Under the pieces are notes generated by a model. That model worked only from the letters and a program-made list of their open reading frames with translations. It was not told the origin of the DNA and searched no databases. This document shows positions 8,131-16,248 of a stretch of 64,000 nt of DNA, one piece after another. Source of the stretch: Fictibacillus fluitans (GTDB taxonomy: Bacteria; Bacillota; Bacilli; Bacillales; Fictibacillaceae); the NCBI RefSeq assembly GCF_030418125.1, contig NZ_JAUHTR010000005.1:186001-250000 (forward strand), written 5' to 3'. A program made the position numbers and the translations under genes. How positions within the stretch are numbered: position 1 is the first letter of the stretch; each line of letters begins with the position of its first letter.

Positions 8131-8223
8131 TTGGCGGGTATTTCTTTGATTATGGCGGGTAAATTTTTATTCTGGCGGGTATTCGGTTCAAAATGGCGGG
8201 TAATCCTCCAGTTTCCGCGGGTA
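8131..8223. repeat. Five-unit 21-nt-pitch array, core TGGCGGGTA
   Basis: Five copies of TGGCGGGTA or close variants: four near-exact and a fifth reading CCGCGGGTA. The G of GGCGGG falls at 8133, 8154, 8174 and 8195, with the fifth unit aligned at 8216, so spacings are 21, 20, 21 and 21 nt. The intervening 12 nt are AT-rich and not conserved. The array lies between the start of ubiX and the terminator of the next minus-strand gene. It has no coding potential and the spacers are far too short for CRISPR. Confidence 0.75.
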
Positions 8224-8260
8224 AATGAAGTTCTGGGCACTCGCTTCCCCCTGAAGTCAC

Positions 8261-8290
8261 AAAAAAGAGCGCCTTTAGCGCCCTTTTTTC
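8261..8290. terminator. Terminator downstream of the 8354-9031 gene
   Basis: AAAAAAGAGCGCC TTTA GCGCCCTTTTTT; the stem GGCGC/GCGCC flanked by A- and T-runs works on either strand and lies about 60 bases past the minus-strand gene end. Confidence 0.8.
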
Positions 8291-8353
8291 AAATACAAGC
8301 CAAAATCGGAAACTTACTTGCCGATTTTTAACATTTACTGGCCAAGCCTTTCA

Positions 8354-9031
8354 TTAAACATATCGTATGGTCAAATTTCCAATGACATTCCGAGTAGCAC
8401 CATTTTGAACACGTACGGTTTGTCCATTAGAAGGAACTGTGGTTTTAAATACAAAGTTAATGCGTTGATTAGGAAGCCCGCGTGTCACGAATGGCCTTGG
8501 ACTCAATTGGAGAGTTGCAGGATTAATTGTATAATCCGAGTACGTAATTGATCTCAGAAATTGGAGATTTGTGCTCGAAGAACGCTCGTCAAGAATGCAA
8601 TGTCTTGTTTGACCTGTCCAAAAAAGATATCTTCCATTCCTGATCATCCATACGTTTCCTTGTCTGTACTTAATACCTACGCATTCTCCAGGAGTAATGA
8701 TCCGGGGATTGTTAGAAGGCGGGGTACTTGGACAAGGGCCAGCATTCGGTATTAACCTCACATCCGCAAGACGAGCTCTTCTGAACCAAAGATGCTGCAG
8801 AGTGGCCTGTCCTGAAGTCGGATTGATCGCCCAGTGACTAATAATGATTCCGTCAAAGGCACCTAAATTTGTATTAGAAATATTTCTTCTTACATTTAAC
8901 GTATTCCCAGTCCTGCTGACCACACCGCCAATAAACCGGCCATTATGAACACAGAAGCCTCCTGCACAATCAGCACCTTGGGAAGCTCTGTATAGAACAC
9001 CCACACATGAACCATTTCGAATGATTGCCAA
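8354..9031 (-). CDS. Unknown protein with two related halves
   Basis: 225 residues beginning at TTG, with GAGGT about nine bases upstream. There is no signal peptide or membrane segment; the composition is rich in Asn, Arg, Thr and Gly and suggests all-beta structure. The halves are alike: residues 7-90 run GSCVGVLYR ... NGRF ... SNTNL ... INP ... LQHLWFRRARL, and 113-200 run GECVGIKYR ... NGRY ... SSTNL ... INP ... LQLSPRPFVTRGL. I recognise no family. It could be a spore or cell-surface structural protein, but nothing proves that. Neighbours give no clue: a PIN/HTH pair upstream and ubiX downstream. Confidence 0.7.
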   Translation of the reverse strand: MAIIRNGSCVGVLYRASQGADCAGGFCVHNGRFIGGVVSRTGNTLNVRRNISNTNLGAFDGIIISHWAINPTSGQATLQHLWFRRARLADVRLIPNAGPCPSTPPSNNPRIITPGECVGIKYRQGNVWMIRNGRYLFWTGQTRHCILDERSSSTNLQFLRSITYSDYTINPATLQLSPRPFVTRGLPNQRINFVFKTTVPSNGQTVRVQNGATRNVIGNLTIRYV

Positions 9032-9346
9032 TCAAATCTTACCTCGTTTCTCCTCGAATAGTGAATTTAATAACTGTCAAACTGTTTTAGAGAGTGACAG
9101 AGTTGGTTTATAGTATGTGAGGGGACTTGTTGGGGTGAAGGCTTGTTTACGTTAATGCATAAAAAAAGGCTGGATGTGGGAGCAATCATTCTTGGAAGGC
9201 GGATTTTAGTTACATAAGCAGGTTTTGGAGTGTTTTTCTGTTATAACTGAGGTGGATTAAAAGGCTGGATGTAAAGATTAAGGGGATTGGTTCGCTTTCT
9301 TTACTAACTGTCTTTTGTTTTAGATATAAAAAAGGCATATTCGCCC
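9032..9346. other. Gene-free stretch
   Basis: Intergenic region upstream of the TTG-started gene. It holds two exact copies of AAAAGGCTGGATGT (9164-9177 and 9259-9272), 95 bases apart, and at its right end a weak AGGGC/GCCTT hairpin with T-run (9325-9350) that may terminate the PIN gene. No coding sequence seen. Confidence 0.5.
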
Positions 9347-9991
9347 TCATTGTCCTTTGAATTTTCTCATATTGGTTAGTAACGCTTGAAACCTTTCATC
9401 TTCAACCACTTTCTCTCGCCCGCTTTCAGGAATCTTCACGAACTCATGGGTTATAATATCGTATAATTTCTCCTCTTCATGACCAAAAAAAAGTGTGTAT
9501 AGGAGAAAATCTTTAACGTTCCCGGTCACAAGAATACCGTCATTGAGATAGGTATGGATGAATATCCTTGCGTCTGATGACCTCAGATAATCCATTTTTC
9601 GTCCTTGGGGAACAATTAATCTGCCAAATTTACTTCGGGCATAATTGCTAAAATCTCTAAGTTGATACTCCAATTTGATTGGAATTTCTGTTTCTTCTTT
9701 TTCAATGATTGCAAGGAGTCTGTTAATGTGTTTATTTTCTTTCTTATCTAATGTATAGGATTGAATCTTTAGCTCTTGTTCGACTTCATAACTGATCAAA
9801 ATCTCTGAACATGCGTTGCCGGCTTCTTCAATTATTCTATTCCAAAATCGGTTAGCCGCTTGTTTGTACGCACTCCTTAGAGCTTGTTCATTATTTTTCA
9901 CTTCCCCGTCTTCTATCTTCTTGATGATGTATGAGCTGTACCTAAAACAGTTAGTATCGGGCATATAAATTGGTGTGCTTTTCTCCACCAT
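9347..9991 (-). CDS. PIN-domain protein, putative toxin (DUF4411-like)
   Basis: 214 residues. The PIN signature is MPDTNCF at about 10-16, with acidic residues in YEVEQEL mid-protein and SSDARIFIHTYLNDGILVTGNVKDF near 145, the usual Asp cluster for Mg-dependent RNA cleavage. I start at ATG 9991 because GAGGGAG lies six bases before it. It lies 21 bases downstream of a DNA-binding protein gene, the usual antitoxin-toxin order. By family it should be a ribonuclease toxin of a type II module; activity and target are inferences. Confidence 0.75.
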   Translation of the reverse strand: MVEKSTPIYMPDTNCFRYSSYIIKKIEDGEVKNNEQALRSAYKQAANRFWNRIIEEAGNACSEILISYEVEQELKIQSYTLDKKENKHINRLLAIIEKEETEIPIKLEYQLRDFSNYARSKFGRLIVPQGRKMDYLRSSDARIFIHTYLNDGILVTGNVKDFLLYTLFFGHEEEKLYDIITHEFVKIPESGREKVVEDERFQALLTNMRKFKGQ

Positions 9992-10012
9992 CTGGTTCTC
10001 CCTCAATATTCT

Positions 10013-10459
10013 TTAAATTTCTTCATCAACGATTTCTTCATTAATCATTTCTTTAGCAAGTCGAGCCACTTCTTTTGTTCTGCCGAATTTTTCTTGTCTT
10101 TTAATAATGAATTCCATAAAGTTGGGGAGATCACTGAATTGTTCTGTCTCTACATGCCAGGTTCCATTTTCGCTGGTTTGGTACCCTTTGTATTTTTTAT
10201 TGGTGCAGTGACGTCTTACAATCTGCTGGGATTTACCCGTCAGATCTGCAACCTCTCTTACATTCAGGTACTTAGGAACATTGAAGTATTCGGAAATTGA
10301 CTGAATCTCATCTTTTTCAAGTCTTTTAGAGTACAATTCAATTTCCTTGTCCAGCTCCTGTTTCAGCTTGAGCATTTTCAAATAAGCCCTTGCCGCTTCA
10401 GATTTGACCATTTGCTTTTCCTTTTCTTCGAGCTGTACCAGGTCCAGTACACGACTCAT
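10013..10459 (-). CDS. HTH protein, putative antitoxin of the PIN toxin
   Basis: About 148 residues from ATG 10459, preceded by GGTG at six bases; an in-frame GTG at 10483 would add eight residues. A helical N-terminus (charged, coiled-coil-like, residues 5-55) precedes an excisionase/MerR-type helix-turn-helix (YLNVREVADLTGKSQQIVRR), and a C-terminal tail would bind the toxin. It is the first gene of a two-gene unit with the PIN protein. Direct repeats just upstream look like an autoregulatory operator. Confidence 0.7.
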   Translation of the reverse strand: MSRVLDLVQLEEKEKQMVKSEAARAYLKMLKLKQELDKEIELYSKRLEKDEIQSISEYFNVPKYLNVREVADLTGKSQQIVRRHCTNKKYKGYQTSENGTWHVETEQFSDLPNFMEFIIKRQEKFGRTKEVARLAKEMINEEIVDEEI

Positions 10460-10499
10460 ATTGATCACCATCCTTACCACCACCTTACCACAATATAGA

Positions 10500-10534
10500 A
10501 ACTTTCAAAACATTCTAATAGCAACTTTCGAAAC
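10500..10534 (-). promoter_or_regulatory. Direct repeats upstream of the HTH/PIN pair
   Basis: AACTTTCAAAAC (10500-10511) and AACTTTCGAAAC (10523-10534) differ by one base and are 23 bases apart. On the minus strand TATATT lies just downstream as a possible -10. Likely operator for the HTH protein; inference from position. Confidence 0.45.
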
Positions 10535-10783
10535 CTTTTTAATCATTCTATTCACTCGAGCGGAATTTAAACCTGTCCAAAAAAAGAGACGGTCAGGAAC
10601 GTATCCTACCGCCTTCTTATTGACCAATCTCCAGCTTTCCTCAATCTGAAATTATTGAGTCTCTCTCCCATTGAAATCAATAATTCGTGGAGCAATCCAA
10701 AATCACCACGCAAGTGCCAGTCATCTATATCCTTTAATCAATCACCCGTGAAATCCACAAGCAGATTACGTAAAAACACATCT

Positions 10784-11452
10784 TCATCCCCAGCTATTTT
10801 TGGTTTTGGATTGATATTGCTTGAGCAGCGTTGCCCGGATCCCTTCGGACAGCGCATCAACGGATAATACACGTTCAAGCTTTTCCTGGTTAAACCGGTC
10901 AAAGAACTTCACATCGTTCACCAATGAGACAGAGACCTGTGCTGGATGCGGTTCAAGTAACACTAAGTCATCCCCTGGTGATACGAATCCCTCTTTCAGC
11001 ACGCGGAACAGGAAACCCGTATAGCCTGTATCTCTCATCCGAACTACCATATCCGGCACATCATACTTAGCCGCAAGCTTGTAACACGGATTCCGGGGTT
11101 CAGAAACCTGGATTACCGCTTCTCCGTAAGTAAATGTATCTCCAATGTGCGCATTCTCTTCGGTTAAGCCTTTTACGGTAATGTTTTCGCCGAAAAGGGC
11201 CGTCTGGCTGAAGTTGCTTAAAATATCACTCCAGTATGGATAGTAGTCCTGAGGATATAAACACAGCGCTTTATCCTCGCCCCCATGATGTTTGTAGGCC
11301 TGCTCATCACCCACTAATCCAATTTTGCTTAGAAAAATACGCTCTTGAACTGCCTCTTTCCTGATCGCCGACTCAAAGGTTTTGCCGCCATAGGTTAGTG
11401 TTTCGATTTTTCCTGCGTTTAAAGATTGAACCGGGTAGGTTTGCTGGTCCAT
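10784..11452 (-). CDS. MOSC-domain protein (YiiM type)
   Basis: 222 residues. The MOSC domain spans about 30-165, with GLVGDEQAYKHHGGEDKALCLYP, FGENITVKGL and the conserved Cys in EPRNPCYKLA. The C-terminal helices are the three-helix segment of YiiM relatives. MOSC proteins of this group handle molybdenum-cofactor-linked detoxification such as N-hydroxylated compounds; B. subtilis YflK is the nearest I recall. AAGGAG lies 11 bases before the ATG. Monocistronic. Confidence 0.85.
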   Translation of the reverse strand: MDQQTYPVQSLNAGKIETLTYGGKTFESAIRKEAVQERIFLSKIGLVGDEQAYKHHGGEDKALCLYPQDYYPYWSDILSNFSQTALFGENITVKGLTEENAHIGDTFTYGEAVIQVSEPRNPCYKLAAKYDVPDMVVRMRDTGYTGFLFRVLKEGFVSPGDDLVLLEPHPAQVSVSLVNDVKFFDRFNQEKLERVLSVDALSEGIRATLLKQYQSKTKNSWG

Positions 11453-11491
11453 TAAATTTTCATCTCCTTACTGTTGAAAGCAAGCCCCCAT

Positions 11492-12010
11492 TTACAAACC
11501 CCGCAAATGGGAAGTGCTGTTTGCAAATTTAATAATCCTTTTATCACGATAATAATCCAGAAAGTGAATTCCCGTATAGTCTGTATGAAACCATATATCA
11601 TTAGCTTCGGGCAATTCCATGAAGCTTTCGATAAGTTTAGTAATCATGCCGCCATGAGTCACAATCGCAATCCGGCTGAAATCCCCGCTATTTATTTTAA
11701 TATAGGATAAAACCTCTTGAGCGCGTTTTCGAAACGTCGCATCATCCTCCGCATCCTGCATTTCAGTTAGATTGTCTGAGTATTCTACCGAACATTGAGT
11801 AGACTGAGATAATATTTCGGCAGCTTGTCGCGCTCGCATCAGTGTACTGCTCCAGATGAATTGCGGAGGGAAATCGTCCAGCACCCTTTTGGCCATTTTC
11901 TGTACCTGCATGACGCCCTTTTCGGTTAACGGTAAATCCGTGGAACCCGCATAGCCCTCATCTAAAAAGTCATCTTCAGACTCTCCATGGCGAATTAATA
12001 GAATTTGCAT
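11492..12010 (-). CDS. Histidine phosphatase family protein
   Basis: 172 residues. The phosphoglycerate-mutase-like motif LIRHGESE with catalytic His is at residues 5-12, followed by SSTLMRARQAAEIL with its conserved Arg. The second His is in AIVTHGGM (about 118). The substrate of such short phosphatases cannot be told from sequence. Good GGGAG site before the ATG. Confidence 0.88.
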   Translation of the reverse strand: MQILLIRHGESEDDFLDEGYAGSTDLPLTEKGVMQVQKMAKRVLDDFPPQFIWSSTLMRARQAAEILSQSTQCSVEYSDNLTEMQDAEDDATFRKRAQEVLSYIKINSGDFSRIAIVTHGGMITKLIESFMELPEANDIWFHTDYTGIHFLDYYRDKRIIKFANSTSHLRGL

Positions 12011-12115
12011 TAGAATTTCTCCCTTCCTACAAGCGCTCTTAAAGCGGGAAACAGAATCTCATTATTCACCCCAAATCAAAAAGTTCTCTACATGTTTTAT
12101 AAATTCCTGTTCCAT

Positions 12116-12150
12116 AAAAAAGAACCGCTCTTAAAAAAGCAGTTCTCTTT
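12116..12150 (-). terminator. Terminator of the ElaA-like gene
   Basis: Minus-strand AGAACTGC TTTTTTAA GAGCGGTTCT followed by TTTTTT, directly after the stop. Confidence 0.8.
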
Positions 12151-12152
12151 CC

Positions 12153-12608
12153 TTATATATTTGCGTTCTTCTCCAGCAGCATATCCACATGCGGGATCCC
12201 GTCTTCCATGTACACATCCGAAATCGTCTTGAAACCAAATGATCCATAAAACTTCTCCAAGTAGTGCTGCCCCTGGATTTTGATGGTATCTTCCTTCAAC
12301 TCGTTTAATGTAAAGTCAATGCCTCTTCTTAAGAGTTCCTGTGCAAGCCCCTGTCCTCTGTACTCCTTTTTGACAATTACCCGGCCGAGTGACGCTTGTT
12401 CGTAGGATACGCCTGCCGGCAGAATCCGCAAATAGGCCACAACCTCGCCATCTGTTTTTTTGTACAAATGATAGGAAGTCAGATCTTTGCCGTCCACTTC
12501 AAGGTAAGGGCAGTTTTGCTCCACAACAAAGATTTCCGTCCGCTCTTTTAAAATGCTGTACAGTTCACGTGTCGTTAATTCATCAAATGTGTTTAGTTTC
12601 CAGCTCAT
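12153..12608 (-). CDS. ElaA-like GNAT acetyltransferase
   Basis: 151 residues of the ElaA branch of GNAT enzymes: N-terminal LYSILKERTEIFVVEQNCPYLEVDG, then motif A LGRVIVKKEYRGQGLAQELL, ending VYMEDGIPHVDMLLE. It shares the ending (MEDGIPH) with the GNAT at 14128-14583, so the two are paralogues. It follows the LysE-family exporter by 12 bases and probably forms a two-gene operon with it. Substrate unknown. Confidence 0.88.
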   Translation of the reverse strand: MSWKLNTFDELTTRELYSILKERTEIFVVEQNCPYLEVDGKDLTSYHLYKKTDGEVVAYLRILPAGVSYEQASLGRVIVKKEYRGQGLAQELLRRGIDFTLNELKEDTIKIQGQHYLEKFYGSFGFKTISDVYMEDGIPHVDMLLEKNANI

Positions 12609-12620
12609 GATGTTTCTCCT

Positions 12621-13238
12621 TTAGTGATTGATTAATGATGTACCGAGATAAATAGCCGTACCCCACATGACGAGGGCAGAGATCTTGTTCATCAATCCCA
12701 TGATACGCCCCGATTCATCGATCTTACCGAGCATATTTCCTGCAATGCCCAGCCCAAGGAACCACAGCCAGGAAACCACGATACAGGACAGCCCGAAAGC
12801 AATTTTTGCGCTTCCTCCATAGTTTAGGGAGCTCGTTCCGATGACGCCAACCGTATCTAAAATCGCATGCGGGTTCAGCAGGGATACCGAGAGTGCAAAA
12901 GCCATCTGCTTTTTCGGCGATAGTACGTTGATCTCCTCTTCCTTTACCGGCCGCGGGTTGCTTCGCCATGTCACAACTCCCATATAGAGTAAAAAAAGAA
13001 TCCCAAGGATGAACAGAACCGTTTTAATCCAAAAGGATGCCAGTACAACAACTGAAACCCCGGCGACAGCAAGCGTAATCAGCAGGGTATCACAAACGGA
13101 TGCTGTTAAAATCACCGGCAACGCCCGGCTGAACCTGGGCTGAACCGCTCCCTGATTAAAGACAAATATATTTTGCACGCCGAGCGGCAGGATGAGGCCG
13201 AATGCCAAAATAAAGCCATGAAGTATTGCCTCGTACAT
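12621..13238 (-). CDS. LysE/RhtB-family amino-acid exporter
   Basis: 205 residues and six predicted membrane helices. The N-terminal family signature FGLILPLGVQNIFVFNQGA is at 14-32, and FALSVSLLNPHAILDTVGVIG mid-protein carries the conserved NPHA. Such carriers export basic or other amino acids by proton exchange. TTAGGAGG precedes the ATG. It is first in an operon with the ElaA-like acetyltransferase. Confidence 0.88.
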   Translation of the reverse strand: MYEAILHGFILAFGLILPLGVQNIFVFNQGAVQPRFSRALPVILTASVCDTLLITLAVAGVSVVVLASFWIKTVLFILGILFLLYMGVVTWRSNPRPVKEEEINVLSPKKQMAFALSVSLLNPHAILDTVGVIGTSSLNYGGSAKIAFGLSCIVVSWLWFLGLGIAGNMLGKIDESGRIMGLMNKISALVMWGTAIYLGTSLINH

Positions 13239-13422
13239 TGCTCTCCTCCTAAACTATGGTTACCTTAACTTTATAGGAAATGGAGGCATTCGTCTCCAAC
13301 CAATTGGTTAAAGAGATGATCTAGAGGTATTCTCTCTTCTATTAGAAAAAACGTTAAGAGTGTAAGAGATAAAGAAGTTGAAATGGCAAGAATTCGTAAC
13401 ATTACTAGAAAGAATACCGTCC

Positions 13423-13452
13423 AAAAATAAAGGATTGCATCCGCAATCCTTA
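13423..13452 (-). terminator. Terminator of the SnoaL-like gene
   Basis: Minus-strand AAGGATTGC GGAT GCAATCCTT followed by TATTTTT; nine perfect pairs. Confidence 0.85.
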
Positions 13453-13462
13453 AAAGGTCCTG

Positions 13463-13903
13463 CTATCTTAGGTTAAACATTCCTTTTCCGTTGTTCATAT
13501 CTATCGGCAGCGAGGAATGTTCATGGGTGATTAGCCAGGAGTCGTTTACTTTTCGTAAGCCGAAGGTAAAGCGATTCGTGATTTGGCGATGCTTTTCTCC
13601 AGACTTTTCCTTGTGAGCTGCAAATGTAACCGCACAATGGATAAATGCCAGATTTGAAGTTTCCTCTATAACCAGATCATTAAAATGAACGTTGAGGAAA
13701 ACGCCCTCTTCTTTTAAATGATTAAACCAATCGATGACGCTTTCCTTCCATGGAGCAATTCCCCTGCTCTCCCAGTTTCCCCAGCAATCATAGATATGAA
13801 CATCAGGAGAATAGCTCGATAGAAATTTCTCAACATCTTTTTCATAAACCGCCGATTTGTAATTATCGAGAACATCCTGAACGACACCCATACTCACTGT
13901 CAT
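13463..13903 (-). CDS. SnoaL-like / NTF2-fold protein
   Basis: 146 residues. The pattern VLDNYKSAVYEKDVEKFLSSY...DVHIYDCWG, the later DWFNHLKEEG and RFTFGLRKVNDSWLITHEHSS fits the NTF2-like cone fold of SnoaL/DUF4440 proteins. These bind small ligands or act as isomerases, and function varies too much to assign. AAGGGG lies eight bases before the ATG. Single gene. Confidence 0.75.
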   Translation of the reverse strand: MTVSMGVVQDVLDNYKSAVYEKDVEKFLSSYSPDVHIYDCWGNWESRGIAPWKESVIDWFNHLKEEGVFLNVHFNDLVIEETSNLAFIHCAVTFAAHKEKSGEKHRQITNRFTFGLRKVNDSWLITHEHSSLPIDMNNGKGMFNLR

Positions 13904-14127
13904 AGATTCATCCCCTTATAAATTTAATTAACTTTTTCAATGTCCTGCCTCTTATTCCTTCTGCTGCCCTGAGGGCTTCCTATAAGTCTTTGGTGACCCG
14001 CCGTTTACGAATTCACCTCCCAACCCTTAACATTCTGTTTCTCTTCCATTTTCTCCTTTTGCAAAAGTAGCGAAAATACTATACGTTATGAATAGCTATT
14101 TACATAACAGGAAAGGGCGTAGCGTCA

Positions 14128-14583
14128 TTGGAAGCGAAACGAATTACTTCAAATGAAGAGTTAGAGCAGGCATTCTATATCCGAAAAAAGGTGTTTATTG
14201 AAGAACAAGGTGTTCCGCTAGAGGACGAATTTGATGAGTTTGACCAGTTGGACGGCCGCTGTGAGCACATTCTCGCTTACTATGAAAGCCAGCCTGTTGG
14301 AACGGGACGAATCCGCTGGGTGGAGGGCGTCGGAAAACTCGAGAGAATCTGTATTCTGGAGTCCCACCGTAAATTTGGATTGGGAAAAATCATCATCATG
14401 GCATTGGAAGATATCGCAGCGGACAAAGGAACAAACCGGGTCAAGCTGCATGGCCAAACTCAGGCGGAGGGCTTTTATCACAAACTCGGCTATCAGACGT
14501 CCTCTGATGTCTTTATGGAAGACGGCATCCCCCACCTTTTAATGACAAAAGAATTGATTTCAGGAGGTTCACTTGAGGGATAG
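14128..14583 (+). CDS. GNAT acetyltransferase (ElaA/YjcF type)
   Basis: 151 residues starting at TTG, with AAAGGG about ten bases upstream. FYIRKKVFIEEQGVP leads, motif A is LERICILESHRKFGLGKIII (with a shorter glycine loop than usual), and the end is VFMEDGIPHLLMTKE. It overlaps the following Nudix gene by 11 bases, and the Nudix Shine-Dalgarno lies inside this gene, so translation is coupled. Paralogue of the gene at 12153-12608. Substrate unknown. Confidence 0.85.
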   Translation: MEAKRITSNEELEQAFYIRKKVFIEEQGVPLEDEFDEFDQLDGRCEHILAYYESQPVGTGRIRWVEGVGKLERICILESHRKFGLGKIIIMALEDIAADKGTNRVKLHGQTQAEGFYHKLGYQTSSDVFMEDGIPHLLMTKELISGGSLEG

Positions 14584-15511
14584 GGGATCCATCGTCTTGA
14601 TCGACAACAATAAGGTCGCGTTGATTAAAAGGATCTTCAACGGAAAAACTTATTATGTCTTCCCCGGTGGCGGCATCGAACACAACGAAACACCACAAGT
14701 CGCTGCGAAAAGGGAAGCCTTTGAGGAATTAGGCCTGAACGTGAATGTAAAGAACTGTTTGGCAACCATTCCTTACAACGGCATTCAGTACTTTTTCTTA
14801 GGAAGTATTGTTGGAGGGGTTTTCGGAAAAGGTACTGGAAATGAGTACAAAAGTGACCGAAATCGAGGATCATATCAGCCTGTATGGGTTGATATAAATA
14901 CTTTGACTAAGCTAGATATACGACCAAAGGAAATTGCCGAAAAGGTTCAATCCTTATCTAGGGAGGTAATGCATTTGAGTGAAAAAGAAAAGATTGTTTA
15001 TGAACGCGGAACTGAGGAACTGAAATTAAAAACGACAGTTGCTCAAAAACTGGCACGGGAATTGAATCATTGTGACCTTGAGGACGAGGAAAAGAAAGAC
15101 GAAATCATCAGGGAACTGTTTGGCAGTGTTGGCGAGAAACCCAGCCTTGAAGCCAATTTCCAATGCGACCTCGGCTACAATATTCATGTGGGTGACAACT
15201 TTTATGCCGGCTTTAACTGCACGATTTTGGATATGGCAGAAGTTCAAATCGGTGACAACTGCATGATCGGCCCCAATGTGGGGATTTATACGGCAGGTCA
15301 TTCCCTTACACCGAAAGATCGGAATAAAAGCGGATATGCCATTCCTATTACCATCGGGGATGATGTATGGATTGGCGGAAGCTGTGTCATTCTGGCTGGG
15401 GTGACGATTGGTGACCATTCGGTTGTGGCAGCGGGATCTGTTGTGACCAAAGATGTTCCTCCAGATACGGTTGTGGCTGGAAACCCGGCAAGAGTAATTA
15501 AATCTATATAA
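14573..15511 (+). CDS. Fused Nudix hydrolase and maltose-acetyltransferase-like protein
   Basis: 312 residues that combine two normally separate proteins. Residues 1-130 are a Nudix domain with the box GGGIEHNETPQVAAKREAFEELG. Residues 136-312 are a full Maa-type sugar O-acetyltransferase: N-terminal helical cap (SEKEKIVYERGTEEL...ELFGSVGE) and left-handed beta-helix hexapeptides, with the catalytic His in TAGHSL and the ending NPARVIKSI. The start is TTG with AGGAGG five bases upstream. At the joint a second in-frame TTG (14975) begins the Maa domain and has AGGGAGG (14960-14966) eight bases before it. The cell may therefore make both a fusion and a free acetyltransferase, or the fusion arose recently by loss of a stop. 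Coupled to the upstream GNAT gene. Confidence 0.85.
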   Translation: MRDRGSIVLIDNNKVALIKRIFNGKTYYVFPGGGIEHNETPQVAAKREAFEELGLNVNVKNCLATIPYNGIQYFFLGSIVGGVFGKGTGNEYKSDRNRGSYQPVWVDINTLTKLDIRPKEIAEKVQSLSREVMHLSEKEKIVYERGTEELKLKTTVAQKLARELNHCDLEDEEKKDEIIRELFGSVGEKPSLEANFQCDLGYNIHVGDNFYAGFNCTILDMAEVQIGDNCMIGPNVGIYTAGHSLTPKDRNKSGYAIPITIGDDVWIGGSCVILAGVTIGDHSVVAAGSVVTKDVPPDTVVAGNPARVIKSI

Positions 15512-15512
15512 C

Positions 15513-15544
15513 AAAAAAGGCAGCTGAAGTGGCTGCCTTTTCTT
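15513..15544. terminator. Bidirectional terminator
   Basis: AAAAAAGGCAGC TGAAGTG GCTGCCTTTTCTT between two convergent genes. Confidence 0.85.
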
Positions 15545-15548
15545 ATGG

Positions 15549-16112
15549 TTATTCACACTGAAAGTCTTCTCTCAACAACCCCATAATGATCGTATCGTAA
15601 TACTTTCCATCAATATAGGAATGGTTTCTTAAGCGTCCTTCCACTTCAAAACCACACTTTTCATAAGAGTGGATGGCTCTTGTGTTCCCGCTCCAGGTAT
15701 CTAGTTGAATACGTTCTAAATTCATCGTTCGGTATAGAAAGCGGATCAGAACCTTCATCGCATCCGTTCCATATCCTTTGCCCCAATACTCCTTGTGGCC
15801 GATTCCGATTCCCACCGTGCACCGCCTGGCAATCATGTTCAGTTCCCGGTAGCCAATTCCTCCGATATATTCTGGGATTTCTTCCAAAATATAAATCGAA
15901 AACTCGCCAGCTTCCCGTTTATCCAATTTAATGATTGATTTCTCATAATCTTCTTCAATTTCTTCCAGGGGCACATTGCTGAGATGAAAGAACCCTGTAC
16001 CTGCTTCTAACCGGGCCGTTTCCTCATCATTTCGCCAATGGTAGGTTCGTTTATAATCGTCGAGTGACACCGGCCGCAGTTGGACCTTTTCTCCAGTTAT
16101 CATGAATAACAT
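15549..16112 (-). CDS. RimJ/RimL-type GNAT acetyltransferase
   Basis: 187 residues. The RimJ/RimL subgroup is indicated by LRPVSLDDYKRTYHWRNDEET near the start, motif A GIGIGHKEYWGKGYGTDAM and the ending SYEKCGFEVEGRLRNHSYIDG. Members acetylate ribosomal proteins, antibiotics or other amines; the target is open. Two ATGs lie nine bases apart and the first is used. Confidence 0.85.
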   Translation of the reverse strand: MLFMITGEKVQLRPVSLDDYKRTYHWRNDEETARLEAGTGFFHLSNVPLEEIEEDYEKSIIKLDKREAGEFSIYILEEIPEYIGGIGYRELNMIARRCTVGIGIGHKEYWGKGYGTDAMKVLIRFLYRTMNLERIQLDTWSGNTRAIHSYEKCGFEVEGRLRNHSYIDGKYYDTIIMGLLREDFQCE

Positions 16113-16248
16113 CCCGTCCTTTTATTCGTTTTTTACTAATGGTGACCTGGTCATAAACACAATTCATGCGTACCATAAGCGTCACATCCCTTCAGACAAT
16201 AACTTCCCTATTTCGTATTCTTAGTTCATCACAGATTCCCTGCTGCTT

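Noticed and set aside
8131-8223. CRISPR array.
   Set aside because: Repeats are 9 nt with 12-nt AT-rich linkers; far too short for repeats and spacers, and no cas genes are present.
9164-9272. Two exact copies of AAAAGGCTGGATGT 95 bases apart.
   Set aside because: Only two copies and no symmetry; could be chance or a leftover of a duplication.
10606-10783. Possible gene remnant on the minus strand (frame containing DIDDWHLRGDFGLLHELL).
   Set aside because: Reads like protein but has no start, no ribosome site and no family I can name.
13960-14035. 23-codon frame on the minus strand with GGGAGG seven bases before a GTA codon (VNGGSPKTYRKPSGQQKE).
   Set aside because: GTA is not a usable start codon; the alternative TTG overlaps the ribosome site.
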